Shown here: piece by piece, positions 29,329 to 36,667 of the stretch
Layout of the letters: each line of letters starts with the position of its first letter
Numbering within the stretch: position 1 is the first letter of the stretch
Program-made: the position numbers and the translations under genes
Origin: an uncultured Oscillospiraceae bacterium
Lineage (GTDB): Bacteria; Bacillota; Clostridia; Oscillospirales; Oscillospiraceae
Direction of reading: 5' to 3'
Length of the DNA: 41,178 nt
Assembly (NCBI GenBank): GCA_944385445.1
Contig: CALWXF010000019.1
Location: 1-41,178 of the forward strand
The notes under the pieces: model-generated
The model's database searches: none
The model's input: the letters and a program-made list of their open reading frames with translations, nothing else
What the model was told of the DNA's origin: nothing

Positions 29329-29368
29329 ATTATGTTAAAATTGTACCACATTTGTCAATTAAGTTCAA
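29329..29368 (-). promoter_or_regulatory. Promoter region of the V-ATPase operon, two overlapping options
   Basis: On the minus strand TTGAAC, 17 bases, TACAAT (29340-29368) overlaps TTGACA, 18 bases, CATAAT (29329-29358). Both are good sigma-A matches, so two start sites about 11 bases apart are possible. The leader is roughly 55-65 bases. Confidence 0.8.
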
Positions 29369-29494
29369 TAGTTTTTTAATGTTTTCGGCGAAAAAGTTCT
29401 GCACTTCTTTTTGTGAAATCTCTGTGTTTTTTGCATTTTTTTGTCCTATTTTTATCTCTTTTCTACTTTACTACCTATTTAACTAATGTTCCGC
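29369..29494. other. AT-rich gap
   Basis: T-rich on the plus strand, between the V-ATPase promoter and the terminator of the TIM-barrel gene. Perhaps an UP-element-like stretch for the promoter; no gene seen. Confidence 0.5.
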
Positions 29495-29529
29495 AAAAAG
29501 ATTCCCCCAAAGCGTGAGCCTTGGGGGAA
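29495..29529 (-). terminator. Terminator of the TIM-barrel gene
   Basis: Stem TTCCCCCAA/TTGGGGGAA (29502-29510 with 29521-29529), then TCTTTTTG on the minus strand. It lies 12 bases after the stop codon. Confidence 0.88.
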
Positions 29530-29541
29530 CGGATGGGACGA

Positions 29542-30234
29542 TCAGATTTCCCCCTGCTCCTGGCGATAGCGCTGCATGGAAACAGCGAACAGCTCGGCGC
29601 TGCTGGGGGGCGTGTAAGTAATGGCGTTGGCCCCGGCGGCGATGGTCTCCAAAATACTCTCGTCGGTGGGGCCGCCGGTGGCGATGATGGGGACGTTGGG
29701 GAACTGCGCCCGCACCGCCCGGACCAGCTCGGGGGTGTGCTTGGCCCCCGAGATGTTGAGGATATCCGCCCCGGCCTCCAGCCGGGCGGCGATGTCGGTG
29801 TGGGGGGACACCACGGTGACCACCACCGGAATGTCCAGCACCTGCTTGAGTCGGCGCACCACGTCATTTTGGGTGGGGGCGTTGACCACCACCCCGAAGG
29901 CGCCCTCGTGCTCGGCGTCGTTGGCCAGGTTCACCACCCGCAGGCCCCGGGTGACGCCGCCGCCCACCCCCACAAACACGGGCATGTCGGCAGCCTGCAT
30001 CACAGCACGGTGGATGGCGGGCTGGGGGGTGAAGGGATAGACAGCCATCACGGCGTCGGCGTTGATGTTGCGGATCACCGCCACGTCGGTGGTGAAGGCC
30101 AGGGATTTGATTCTCCGCCCGAACACCCGAATGCCGGAGCACTCGGAGATGCAGGTGGGAATTTTGATCATGTGGCTGCGCAGGGTGCCCTCGTACTCGG
30201 GCACCCACTTGCGGGGGGCAATTTTCTCTGTCAT
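29542..30234 (-). CDS. TIM-barrel phosphate-binding-type protein, function unknown
   Basis: 230 residues, beta/alpha-barrel pattern with strands VMAVYPF, MPVFVGVGGG, FGVVVNAP, IPVVVTVVS, ADILNISGA, VPIIATGGP and ANAITYTPPS. The final GG and TPPS loops resemble phosphate-binding sites of the IMPDH/HisF/NanE barrel superfamily. Related clostridial proteins are often labelled only 'hydrolase'. I assign no reaction. GAGGAGAACCCCCA precedes the chosen ATG; an open frame continues upstream into a repeat and is rejected. It has its own terminator. Confidence 0.78.
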   Translation of the reverse strand: MTEKIAPRKWVPEYEGTLRSHMIKIPTCISECSGIRVFGRRIKSLAFTTDVAVIRNINADAVMAVYPFTPQPAIHRAVMQAADMPVFVGVGGGVTRGLRVVNLANDAEHEGAFGVVVNAPTQNDVVRRLKQVLDIPVVVTVVSPHTDIAARLEAGADILNISGAKHTPELVRAVRAQFPNVPIIATGGPTDESILETIAAGANAITYTPPSSAELFAVSMQRYRQEQGEI

Positions 30235-30298
30235 TGGGGGTTCTCCTCTAAATGGGGCAATGAAGAATGAGACATACAGGAATCGAAGATTCTGCCAA

Positions 30299-30430
30299 GC
30301 CAAAAGCCTCCCTTGTGTAAAGGGAGGTGGCCCGGCGTTAGCCGGGTCGGAGGGATTGTCTGCCACACTCCACCGTCAACCCCTCAGCCTTGCGGCTGAC
30401 AGCTCCCCTCACACAGGGGAGCCTTTGGGG
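30299..30430. repeat. Dispersed palindromic repeat, copy 1
   Basis: About 132 bp. The left end has AGCCTCCCTTGTGTAAAGGG followed by a CCCGGCG/GCCGGG hairpin and GGAGGGATTGTC. The right end, read backwards, has AGGCTCCCCTGTGTGAGGGG, a CAGCCGCAAGGCTG hairpin and AGGGGTTGAC. The ends are imperfect inverted copies of each other, and the same pieces recur at 36465-36629. It lies between two minus-strand genes and codes for nothing. Confidence 0.75.
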
Positions 30431-30462
30431 CGTTTCTCCTTGGGGTCGCTGGTGCAAAGCCC

Positions 30463-31518
30463 TCACGCCCAAATGGTCTGGCCGCTGGTGTTCTCCTGGC
30501 CCACCAGAAGCTGGGTGGTATCCATGCCGGCCTGGGTGAGCACGCTGCTGACCTGGGTCTGGGTGGTGCCCTCGTCCAGGGTTACCCACACCCGCTGGGC
30601 GTATTGGTCCAGCAGCTGGGGGGTCATGCCGCTGGTAATGCCGCCCTCCACCAGGGAGTCCCCCCGCACCTGGGCGGAGAGGCGCACCTCAGTGCCCTCC
30701 AGGGCCTGGGTGAGCTCCTGCCAGAACTGCTCCACCACGGTGGTGCGGGTGTCGGGGTAGTTGGTGGACTGGGCCAGCACATGCACCTCTCCCTGGTCGG
30801 GGAAGTAGGCGCTGTCCAGCACCAGCTCGTCAAAGCCCATCTGAGACAGCTCCACGCACAGCTCGGTGAGGTACTGCCGCACCTGGGTGTTCACCGGGCT
30901 GACCCAGCTCATGCCCTTGGAGTCATACCAGCGGTTGCCGCCACGGGTCATCAGCAGGCTGCTGCCCACGTTGGCAGCGGACAGGGCCTGGTCCCGGAAG
31001 CAGTCCACCCGGGCCACCAGATAGATGTCCTGGGCGGCCAGGGCGCTGAGGGCCTGGTTGAGGCTCTGGGTGGTGGACACTGTGCCCAGCTGACGGGCCA
31101 GAGAGACCTGGCTGGGCCACTGCACCTTGCCCCACTCCCCCTTGACCTGGACCGCCACGGCGTTGCAGCCCGCCTGCTGGGCCAGGGTCTGGGCCGAGCC
31201 GTCCAGCAGCTGGTCCACCGTCACATTCACCGCCCGGATCTCCTCCTCCGGTGCCTGAGAGGGAGTGGGGGAGGGCTCGGGGGCATCGGAGGGGTCCGGC
31301 GCCTGGGTGGGGGTATCAGAGGCCGGGGTCTGGGGGGTGTCCGTGGTCTGACCCTGGGGCAGCCAGCTGGGCAGCGCCCCGCCGTTGTTCAGGGCCAGCA
31401 GATACCCGCCGCCTCCCACCACCAGGATGGCCAAAATGCACACCAGGATTTTCAGGAAGGTGCTGGCGCCGCCCCGTCCCTGATATCCTCTATATCCCAT
31501 GCGGTTTCGTCTTCGCAC
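30463..31518 (-). CDS. Putative glycoside hydrolase (DUF4015-like), membrane-anchored
   Basis: 351 residues. A basic N-terminus and a membrane helix (about 20-43) are followed by a Pro/Thr/Asp/Ser linker (about 57-92). The extracellular domain starts IRAVNVTVDQLLDG and has LALSAL.. DIYLVARVDCFRD, MSWVSPVNTQVRQYL and GFDELVLDSAYFPD, in the order seen in PF13200-type putative glycosyl hydrolases, with Asp/Glu in DELVLD as candidate catalytic residues. The start is uncertain: the GTG at 31518 lies nine bases behind AAAGGCGG, but a GTG at 31527 or the ATG at 31500 is possible. A GGGCGGC/GCCGCCC hairpin lies in its leader. Confidence 0.78.
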   Translation of the reverse strand: MRRRNRMGYRGYQGRGGASTFLKILVCILAILVVGGGGYLLALNNGGALPSWLPQGQTTDTPQTPASDTPTQAPDPSDAPEPSPTPSQAPEEEIRAVNVTVDQLLDGSAQTLAQQAGCNAVAVQVKGEWGKVQWPSQVSLARQLGTVSTTQSLNQALSALAAQDIYLVARVDCFRDQALSAANVGSSLLMTRGGNRWYDSKGMSWVSPVNTQVRQYLTELCVELSQMGFDELVLDSAYFPDQGEVHVLAQSTNYPDTRTTVVEQFWQELTQALEGTEVRLSAQVRGDSLVEGGITSGMTPQLLDQYAQRVWVTLDEGTTQTQVSSVLTQAGMDTTQLLVGQENTSGQTIWA

Positions 31519-31644
31519 CGAAACCACCCGCCTTTCTCATTTGGAGTCTCTGGGGGCGGCTCCGGGCCGCCCGCCGTGCCCCCTATTCTACCACACCTTC
31601 CCCGGCGATTCCACCGACATTTTGTAGATATTTTCCCGCCCCAC

Positions 31645-31899
31645 TCACCGGAATACCCACTGAGTCAGCAATAGAAGCCCAAATCCTGGAACTCCCAGCA
31701 CCCCCAGCACCAGGCCGTTGAGGGCGTTGCAGCCCAGATACACCCCCAGGCTGGGCCCGATGCCCTGGAGGCCCCACAGCACTGCCATGGCCACTCCCCA
31801 CCGCACCGCCAGCTTCCCCAAAAGGCGCAGGGGGCGGCGGAAGAGGACCAGCAGCAGCAATGCCCCCAGGGCCACCCCCAGCCACAGCCCCCAGCTCAT
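31645..31899 (-). CDS. bofA: BofA-family pro-sigma-K processing inhibitor
   Basis: 84 residues with two or three hydrophobic helices. The C-terminal LGVYLGCNALNGLVLGVLG followed by PGFGLLLL is the family signature. In Bacillus, BofA holds SpoIVFB inactive in the outer forespore membrane until engulfment; BofA is a marker of spore-forming lineages. The ATG overlaps the stop of the yaaL-like gene as ATGA, with AAGGGGGTG ahead. yaaL-bofA adjacency is conserved in Bacillus. Confidence 0.85.
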   Translation of the reverse strand: MSWGLWLGVALGALLLLVLFRRPLRLLGKLAVRWGVAMAVLWGLQGIGPSLGVYLGCNALNGLVLGVLGVPGFGLLLLTQWVFR

Positions 31900-32132
31900 T
31901 GCACCCCCTTGTCGGCGGCGTCCAGGCGCTTGACCTGGCGCACCAGATAGGAATAGCGGCTGCGCAGGGCGTTGATCTCATACACACAGGCGTCCACCAG
32001 GTCCGGGTCTGAGTGCAAATTGAACTGGGCATAGGCCTGGTTGAGCAGCACCCGGGTCTGGGCCACCCCCTCCATCAGGCACCGCCGCTCCTCCAGCCTG
32101 ACATTTCTCCCCCGTTTTCTTACGACCGCCAT
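31896..32132 (-). CDS. yaaL: YaaL-like DUF2508 protein
   Basis: 78 residues, basic N-terminus then helical (LMEGVAQTRVLLNQAYAQFNLHSDPDLVDACVYEINAL with the YSYLVRQVK end), as in DUF2508/YaaL. Function is unknown, but the gene regularly precedes bofA. AAAGGAGGATGCCCT precedes the ATG. recR, which lies upstream of yaaL in Bacillus, is absent here. I did not find a convincing promoter in the 220-base divergent gap on this side. Confidence 0.85.
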   Translation of the reverse strand: MAVVRKRGRNVRLEERRCLMEGVAQTRVLLNQAYAQFNLHSDPDLVDACVYEINALRSRYSYLVRQVKRLDAADKGVQ

Positions 32133-32274
32133 AGGGCATCCTCCTTTGGTTTTTTGTTCCAGATTCTCTCCCAGTTTAAGCGAAAAGCAAAAAAATTATT
32201 CCTCTGCTGGTGGTGTGGTTATAATAACGGAAAGGAGTGGCGGCTCTTCCATCAGAATTTTGGGACACACACTC

Positions 32275-32304
32275 TTTACACTCCGTTTACCTGTATGTTA
32301 TACT
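32275..32304 (+). promoter_or_regulatory. Promoter of the Na/Pi cotransporter gene
   Basis: TTTACA, 18 bases, TATACT with a TGT extension, about 50 bases before the start. Strong match. No Pho-box-like repeats were obvious upstream. Confidence 0.75.
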
Positions 32305-32352
32305 ATGACCAGTTATGTCCAAATTTGAAGAAAAAGATTGAGGTATGCGACT

Positions 32353-34095
32353 ATGGATTTATTCGACGTCCTGACGATGTTGGGCGGCCTGTCCCTGTTC
32401 CTCTTTGGTATGTCCATTATGGGCGATGGACTGGAGCGAGCAGCGGGCAACAAGCTCAAAACCATCCTGGAGCGGCTCACCTCCAGCCCCATCAAAGGCT
32501 TTTTCCTGGGCCTGGTGGTCACCGGCATCATTCAGTCCTCCTCTGCCACCACGGTGATGGTGGTGGGCTTCGTCAACTCCGGTGTGATGAAGCTCAATCA
32601 GGCTGTGGGCATCATCATGGGTGCCAACGTGGGCACCACGGTGACGGCCTGGATTCTGTCTCTGTCCGGCATTCAGGGGGACAGCTTCTTTATTCAGCTG
32701 CTCAAGCCCACCTCCTTCTCCCCCATTCTGGCGGTCATCGGCGTGGTGCTGTATGTGTTCCTCAAGGACAACCGCAAGCGGGACATCGGCGCCATCCTGC
32801 TGGGCTTTGCCACCCTCATGTTCGGCATGGACACCATGTCCGGGGCTGTGGCCGGTCTGAAGGACGTGCCCGAGTTCACCAGCATCCTGCTGATGTTCTC
32901 CAACCCCATCCTGGGCGTGCTGGCTGGCGCGGCTCTCACCGCCATCATCCAGTCCTCCTCTGCCTCTGTGGGTATCCTGCAGGCCCTGGCCTCCACGGGT
33001 GTGGTGACCTTCGGCTCCGCCATTCCCATCATCCTGGGCCAGAACATCGGCACCACCGTCACCGCCATGCTCTCCTCGGTGGGCGCCAACAAGAACGCCC
33101 GCCGGGCTGCCCTCATCCATCTGTATTTCAACGTCATTGGCACCATTACCTTCCTCATTTTGTTCTTTGTCCTGCAAGTCTTCATCCCCATGCCCTTCCT
33201 CAACGACAGCATCAACGAGTTCTATATCGCCGTGGTCCACACGGTGTTCAACGTGGTGTGCACCCTGGCCCTGCTGCCCTTCAACAAGCTGCTGGTGAAG
33301 CTGGCCTGCGCCACCATCAAGGAAGAGGCCAAGGAGCCGGAGGTCATGTTGTTGGACGAGCGCCTGCTGGTCACTCCTCCCATCGCTCTGGAGCAGTGCA
33401 ACAAGCTGGCCATCGGCATGGCCAACCTGGCCAGCACCTCCGTCCAGCGCGCCCTGGGCCTCATCACCAACTACAACGAGGAGGACGCCAAGCTGGTGTG
33501 TGAGGTGGAGGACCAGCTGGACCAGTACGAGGACCAGATCGGCTCCTACCTGGTGAAGCTGTCCACCAAGACCCTGTCGGTGGATGACAGCCGGGCCGTG
33601 TCCCTGCTGCTGCACTCCATCAGCGACCTGGAACGCATCAGCGACCACGCCAAGAGCATCCAGATCTCCGCCCATCGGATGCACAGCAAGCACAATGAAC
33701 TCTCCGGAGACGCCAAGGCAGAGCTGGAGGTTCTGTCCAAGGCCGTCACCGCCGTCACCCGTGAAACCGCCAAGAGCTTCGCCAACGACGACAGCAAGCG
33801 GGCCCGGAAGGTGGAGCCCATGGAGCAGGTGGTGGACCACCTGTGCGCCAACATGAAGGCCCGCCACATCAAGCGCCTCCAGGACGGGGCCTGCCGGGTG
33901 GAGCAGGGTATGCTCTTCACCGACGTGCTGGGCGACTGCGCCCGCATCTCCGACCACTGCTCCAACGTGGCCGCCGCCATCATCGAGCTGCACCACGACA
34001 GCTACGACACCCACCAGTACCTGGGCGACCTGCGCCACGACCCCGAGTTCAAGGAGCTGTATCAGGAGTACCTGGCCCAGTATCCCCTGCCCTAA
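32353..34095 (+). CDS. Na+/phosphate cotransporter with PhoU-like domain
   Basis: 580 residues. The membrane half (about 1-310) has the two inverted-repeat signatures GIIQSSSATT (Gln61-Ser64) and AIIQSSSASV (Gln200-Ser203) and GANVGTTVTA / GQNIGTTVTA, diagnostic of NptA/PF02690 transporters. The C-terminal half (about 345-570) is a PhoU-like helical domain with DLERISDHAKSI and CARISDHCSN. It imports phosphate with Na+, the cytosolic domain being a likely regulator. The ATG was chosen behind TTGAGGTATGCGACT; a TTG 15 bases upstream is possible but poor. It would draw on the sodium gradient that the nearby V-ATPase may build. Confidence 0.93.
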   Translation: MDLFDVLTMLGGLSLFLFGMSIMGDGLERAAGNKLKTILERLTSSPIKGFFLGLVVTGIIQSSSATTVMVVGFVNSGVMKLNQAVGIIMGANVGTTVTAWILSLSGIQGDSFFIQLLKPTSFSPILAVIGVVLYVFLKDNRKRDIGAILLGFATLMFGMDTMSGAVAGLKDVPEFTSILLMFSNPILGVLAGAALTAIIQSSSASVGILQALASTGVVTFGSAIPIILGQNIGTTVTAMLSSVGANKNARRAALIHLYFNVIGTITFLILFFVLQVFIPMPFLNDSINEFYIAVVHTVFNVVCTLALLPFNKLLVKLACATIKEEAKEPEVMLLDERLLVTPPIALEQCNKLAIGMANLASTSVQRALGLITNYNEEDAKLVCEVEDQLDQYEDQIGSYLVKLSTKTLSVDDSRAVSLLLHSISDLERISDHAKSIQISAHRMHSKHNELSGDAKAELEVLSKAVTAVTRETAKSFANDDSKRARKVEPMEQVVDHLCANMKARHIKRLQDGACRVEQGMLFTDVLGDCARISDHCSNVAAAIIELHHDSYDTHQYLGDLRHDPEFKELYQEYLAQYPLP

Positions 34096-34340
34096 GCAAA
34101 TCGGTAACATGCACGCATGTTACCGAGGGGATGCAGCCCGCTGCATGCATAATTGGGTCAAAGGACGACCCAATTCCACACTGGCGGGCTGAGAAGTGTT
34201 TTTTCCGATGCGCATGTCCCCGGAAAAAACGGATTTCGATTTATTTTCCCGCCCCCGGGCGGGAAAACTCTGCCGAGGGCTTATGTCCATGTAAGATGCC
34301 CTATGCTTCTCACAAAGCCCTCCACTTATTTGACCATTTG
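34096..34340 (+). other. Hairpin-rich intergenic region, candidate structured RNA
   Basis: No gene seen. Perfect stems: 34102-34112 with 34115-34125; 34151-34159 with 34167-34175, enclosed by CAGCCCGC/GCGGGCTG (34134-34141 with 34184-34191); 34198-34207 with 34221-34230; 34244-34254 with 34257-34267; and a GAGGGCTT/AAGCCCTC pair further on. ATGCAG/CTGCAT (34131-34136 with 34141-34146) competes with the CAGCCCGC stem. It sits in the 3' region of the cotransporter transcript before its terminator, or is a separate small RNA. Confidence 0.55.
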
Positions 34341-34375
34341 AACCGCCGCAGCACAAGCTGCGGCGGTTTTCTTTG
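34341..34375 (+). terminator. Terminator before parE
   Basis: Perfect 12-bp GC-rich stem (34341-34352 with 34357-34368), 4-base loop, followed by TTTTCTTT. It ends the cotransporter/structured-RNA transcript just ahead of the parE promoter. Confidence 0.93.
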
Positions 34376-34390
34376 TGCAACCCCCCTTCC

Positions 34391-34419
34391 TTGACGGGGA
34401 CCACGCCTTGCGCTATAAT
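34391..34419 (+). promoter_or_regulatory. Promoter of parE (and parC)
   Basis: TTGACG, 17 bases, TATAAT, 40 bases before the parE start. Near-consensus sigma-A promoter. Confidence 0.9.
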
Positions 34420-34459
34420 TAAAATGAAATGATATGCTCATACAAAAGTAGGTGCAACT

Positions 34460-36457
34460 ATGGCAAAAGCCAGTGTAAAGACAACATATGACAACCAATC
34501 CATATCTTCCCTGAAGGGTCCGGACCGGGTGCGCAAACGCCCCGGGGTCATCTTCGGCTCCGACGGGCTGGACGGCTGCCAGCACGCCGTATTCGAGATC
34601 CTCTCCAACGCCATCGACGAGGCCCGAGAGGGCCACGGCAGCCAGATTATCGTCACCCGCTACCAGGACCACTCCATTGAGGTGGAGGACTTTGGACGGG
34701 GCTGCCCCGTGGACTGGAACGAGGCGGAGGGCAAGTACAACTGGGAGCTGGTGTTCTGCGAGCTGTACGCCGGCGGCAAGTACAAAAACGGGGACGGGGA
34801 CAACTACGAGTACTCTCTCGGCCTCAACGGCCTGGGCTCCTGCGCCACCCAGTACGCCTCCCGCTACTTTGACGCCACCATCTACCGGGACGGGTATCGG
34901 TACACCCTCCACTTTGAGCGAGGGGAACTGGTGGGCGAGATGGGCAAGGAGCCCGCCGACCGGAAAAAGACCGGCTCCAAGTTCCGGTGGCTGCCCGACC
35001 TGGACGTGTTCACCGACATTGACATCCCCCTGGAGTACTACACCGACACCCTGAAGCGTCAGGCGGTGGTCAACGCCGGGGTCACCTTCCGGCTGCGCAA
35101 CCAGATCGGAGCCAACCGGTTTGAAACCACCGACTTCAAGTACGAAAACGGTATCATCGACTATGTCACCGAGCTGGTGGGCGACCAGTCCCTCACCCCT
35201 CCCGTGTTCTGGCAGACCGAACGGCGTGGCCGGGACCGGGCGGACAAGGCAGATTATAAGGTAAAGCTGTCCGTGTCCTTCTGCTTCTCCAACACGGTGA
35301 ACCTGGTGGAACACTACCACAACTCCTCCTGGCTGGAGTACGGCGGCGCCCCGGAAAAGGCCATGCGCTCCGCCTTTGTCTCCGCCATTGACGGGTGGCT
35401 CAAGCAAAACGGCAAGTACCAAAAGAGCGAGTCCAAGATCACCTGGGCGGACATTCAGGACTGTCTGGTGCTGGTGAGCAACAACTTCTCCACCCAGACC
35501 AGCTATGAAAACCAGACCAAAAAGGCCATCACCAACAAGTTCGTCCAAGAGGCCATGACCGAGTTCCTCCGCTCCCAGCTGGAGGTCTACTTCATTGAGA
35601 ACCCCTTTGACGCCGAAAAGATCGCCGGACAGGTGCTCATCAACAAGCGGTCCCGGGAGACCGCCGAAAAGACCCGCCTGGGCATCAAAAAGAAGCTGTC
35701 CGGGTCGGTGGACATCTCCAACCGAGTACAGAAGTTCGTGGACTGCCGCACCAAGGACGTGTCGAGGCGGGAACTGTATATCGTGGAGGGCGACTCCGCT
35801 CTGGGCGCCTGTAAGCTCAGCCGAGACGCTGAGTTCCAGGGCATTATGCCTGTGCGTGGCAAGATTTTGAACTGTTTGAAGGCGGATTACGCCAAAATCT
35901 TCAAAAGTGAGATCATTACTGACCTGTTGAAGGTGATGGGCTGCGGCGTGGAGGTGAAGGACAAGCACGTCAAGGACCTGTCCGCCTTCGACCTGTCCGC
36001 CCTGCGGTGGAACAAAATCATCATCTGCACCGATGGCGACGTGGACGGCTTCCAGATTCGTACCCTCATCCTCACCATGCTCTACCGCCTCACCCCCACC
36101 CTCATTCAAGAGGGGTATGTGTTCATCGCCGAGTCCCCCCTGTACGAGATCACCTGCAAGGAAAAGACCTGGTTTGCCTACTCCGACCGGGAGAAAGCGG
36201 AGATCTGCCAGCAGCTGGACTCCGAGAAGAAAAAGTATGATTTGCAGCGGTCCAAGGGTCTTGGTGAGAACGAGCCGGACATGATGTGGCTGACCACCAT
36301 GAGCCCGGACACCCGGCGGCTCATCAAGGTGATGCCTGAGGACGTGGAGCGCACCGCCCAGGTCTTCGACCTGCTGCTGGGGGACAACCTCCAGGGCCGC
36401 AAAGATCACATTGCGGAAAACGGCTACAAATACCTGGATATGGCCGATATCTCCTAA
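34460..36457 (+). CDS. parE: Type IIA topoisomerase subunit B (ParE-like)
   Basis: 665-residue ATPase subunit. The GHKL domain has Glu46, Asn50 and Asp53 in FEILSNAIDEA, then VEDFGRGCPVD and LGLNGLGS. The transducer Lys354 is in ENQTKKA. The TOPRIM domain has VEGDSALG at 442-449, CTDGDVDG for metal and QRSKGLGE. All catalytic residues are present. The partner parC gene follows. It is divergent from the main gyrase type, being close to the second clostridial topoisomerase pair, and I call it ParE for that reason; a gyrase role cannot be ruled out. AAGTAGGTGCAACT precedes the ATG. Confidence 0.92.
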   Translation: MAKASVKTTYDNQSISSLKGPDRVRKRPGVIFGSDGLDGCQHAVFEILSNAIDEAREGHGSQIIVTRYQDHSIEVEDFGRGCPVDWNEAEGKYNWELVFCELYAGGKYKNGDGDNYEYSLGLNGLGSCATQYASRYFDATIYRDGYRYTLHFERGELVGEMGKEPADRKKTGSKFRWLPDLDVFTDIDIPLEYYTDTLKRQAVVNAGVTFRLRNQIGANRFETTDFKYENGIIDYVTELVGDQSLTPPVFWQTERRGRDRADKADYKVKLSVSFCFSNTVNLVEHYHNSSWLEYGGAPEKAMRSAFVSAIDGWLKQNGKYQKSESKITWADIQDCLVLVSNNFSTQTSYENQTKKAITNKFVQEAMTEFLRSQLEVYFIENPFDAEKIAGQVLINKRSRETAEKTRLGIKKKLSGSVDISNRVQKFVDCRTKDVSRRELYIVEGDSALGACKLSRDAEFQGIMPVRGKILNCLKADYAKIFKSEIITDLLKVMGCGVEVKDKHVKDLSAFDLSALRWNKIIICTDGDVDGFQIRTLILTMLYRLTPTLIQEGYVFIAESPLYEITCKEKTWFAYSDREKAEICQQLDSEKKKYDLQRSKGLGENEPDMMWLTTMSPDTRRLIKVMPEDVERTAQVFDLLLGDNLQGRKDHIAENGYKYLDMADIS

Positions 36458-36464
36458 TTCTCCA

Positions 36465-36629
36465 GGCCAAAGGCTCCCTTGTGCAAAGGGAGCTGTCAGC
36501 CGTTAGGCTGACTGAGGGATTGTCTGTACCGGGCGGCCCAAATGGCCAGGCAAAAGAGGAGACTCTGCCCCGTCAATCCCTCCGTCACGGCTTACGCCGT
36601 GCCACCTCCCTTTACACAAGGGAGGCTTA
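36465..36629. repeat. Dispersed palindromic repeat, copy 2
   Basis: About 165 bp inserted between parE and parC. The left end has AGGCTCCCTTGTGCAAAGGG, a CAGCCGTTAGGCTG hairpin and TGAGGGATTGTC. The right end, read backwards, has AGCCTCCCTTGTGTAAAGGG, a CACGGCGTAAGCCGTG hairpin and GGAGGGATTGAC. The ends match those of copy 1 in the opposite order. No open frame. Its hairpins would be transcribed between the two topoisomerase genes. Confidence 0.78.
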
Positions 36630-36667
36630 TCTCCTGCAACAAGTTATCACGATAAGGACGGAATTAC

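Noticed and set aside
34310-36409. Open frame of 699 codons on the minus strand
   Set aside because: Complement of parE, which has all catalytic motifs.
30299-36629. CRISPR-like interpretation of the palindromic repeats
   Set aside because: Only two distant copies, of different length and order, with no regular spacers and no cas genes.
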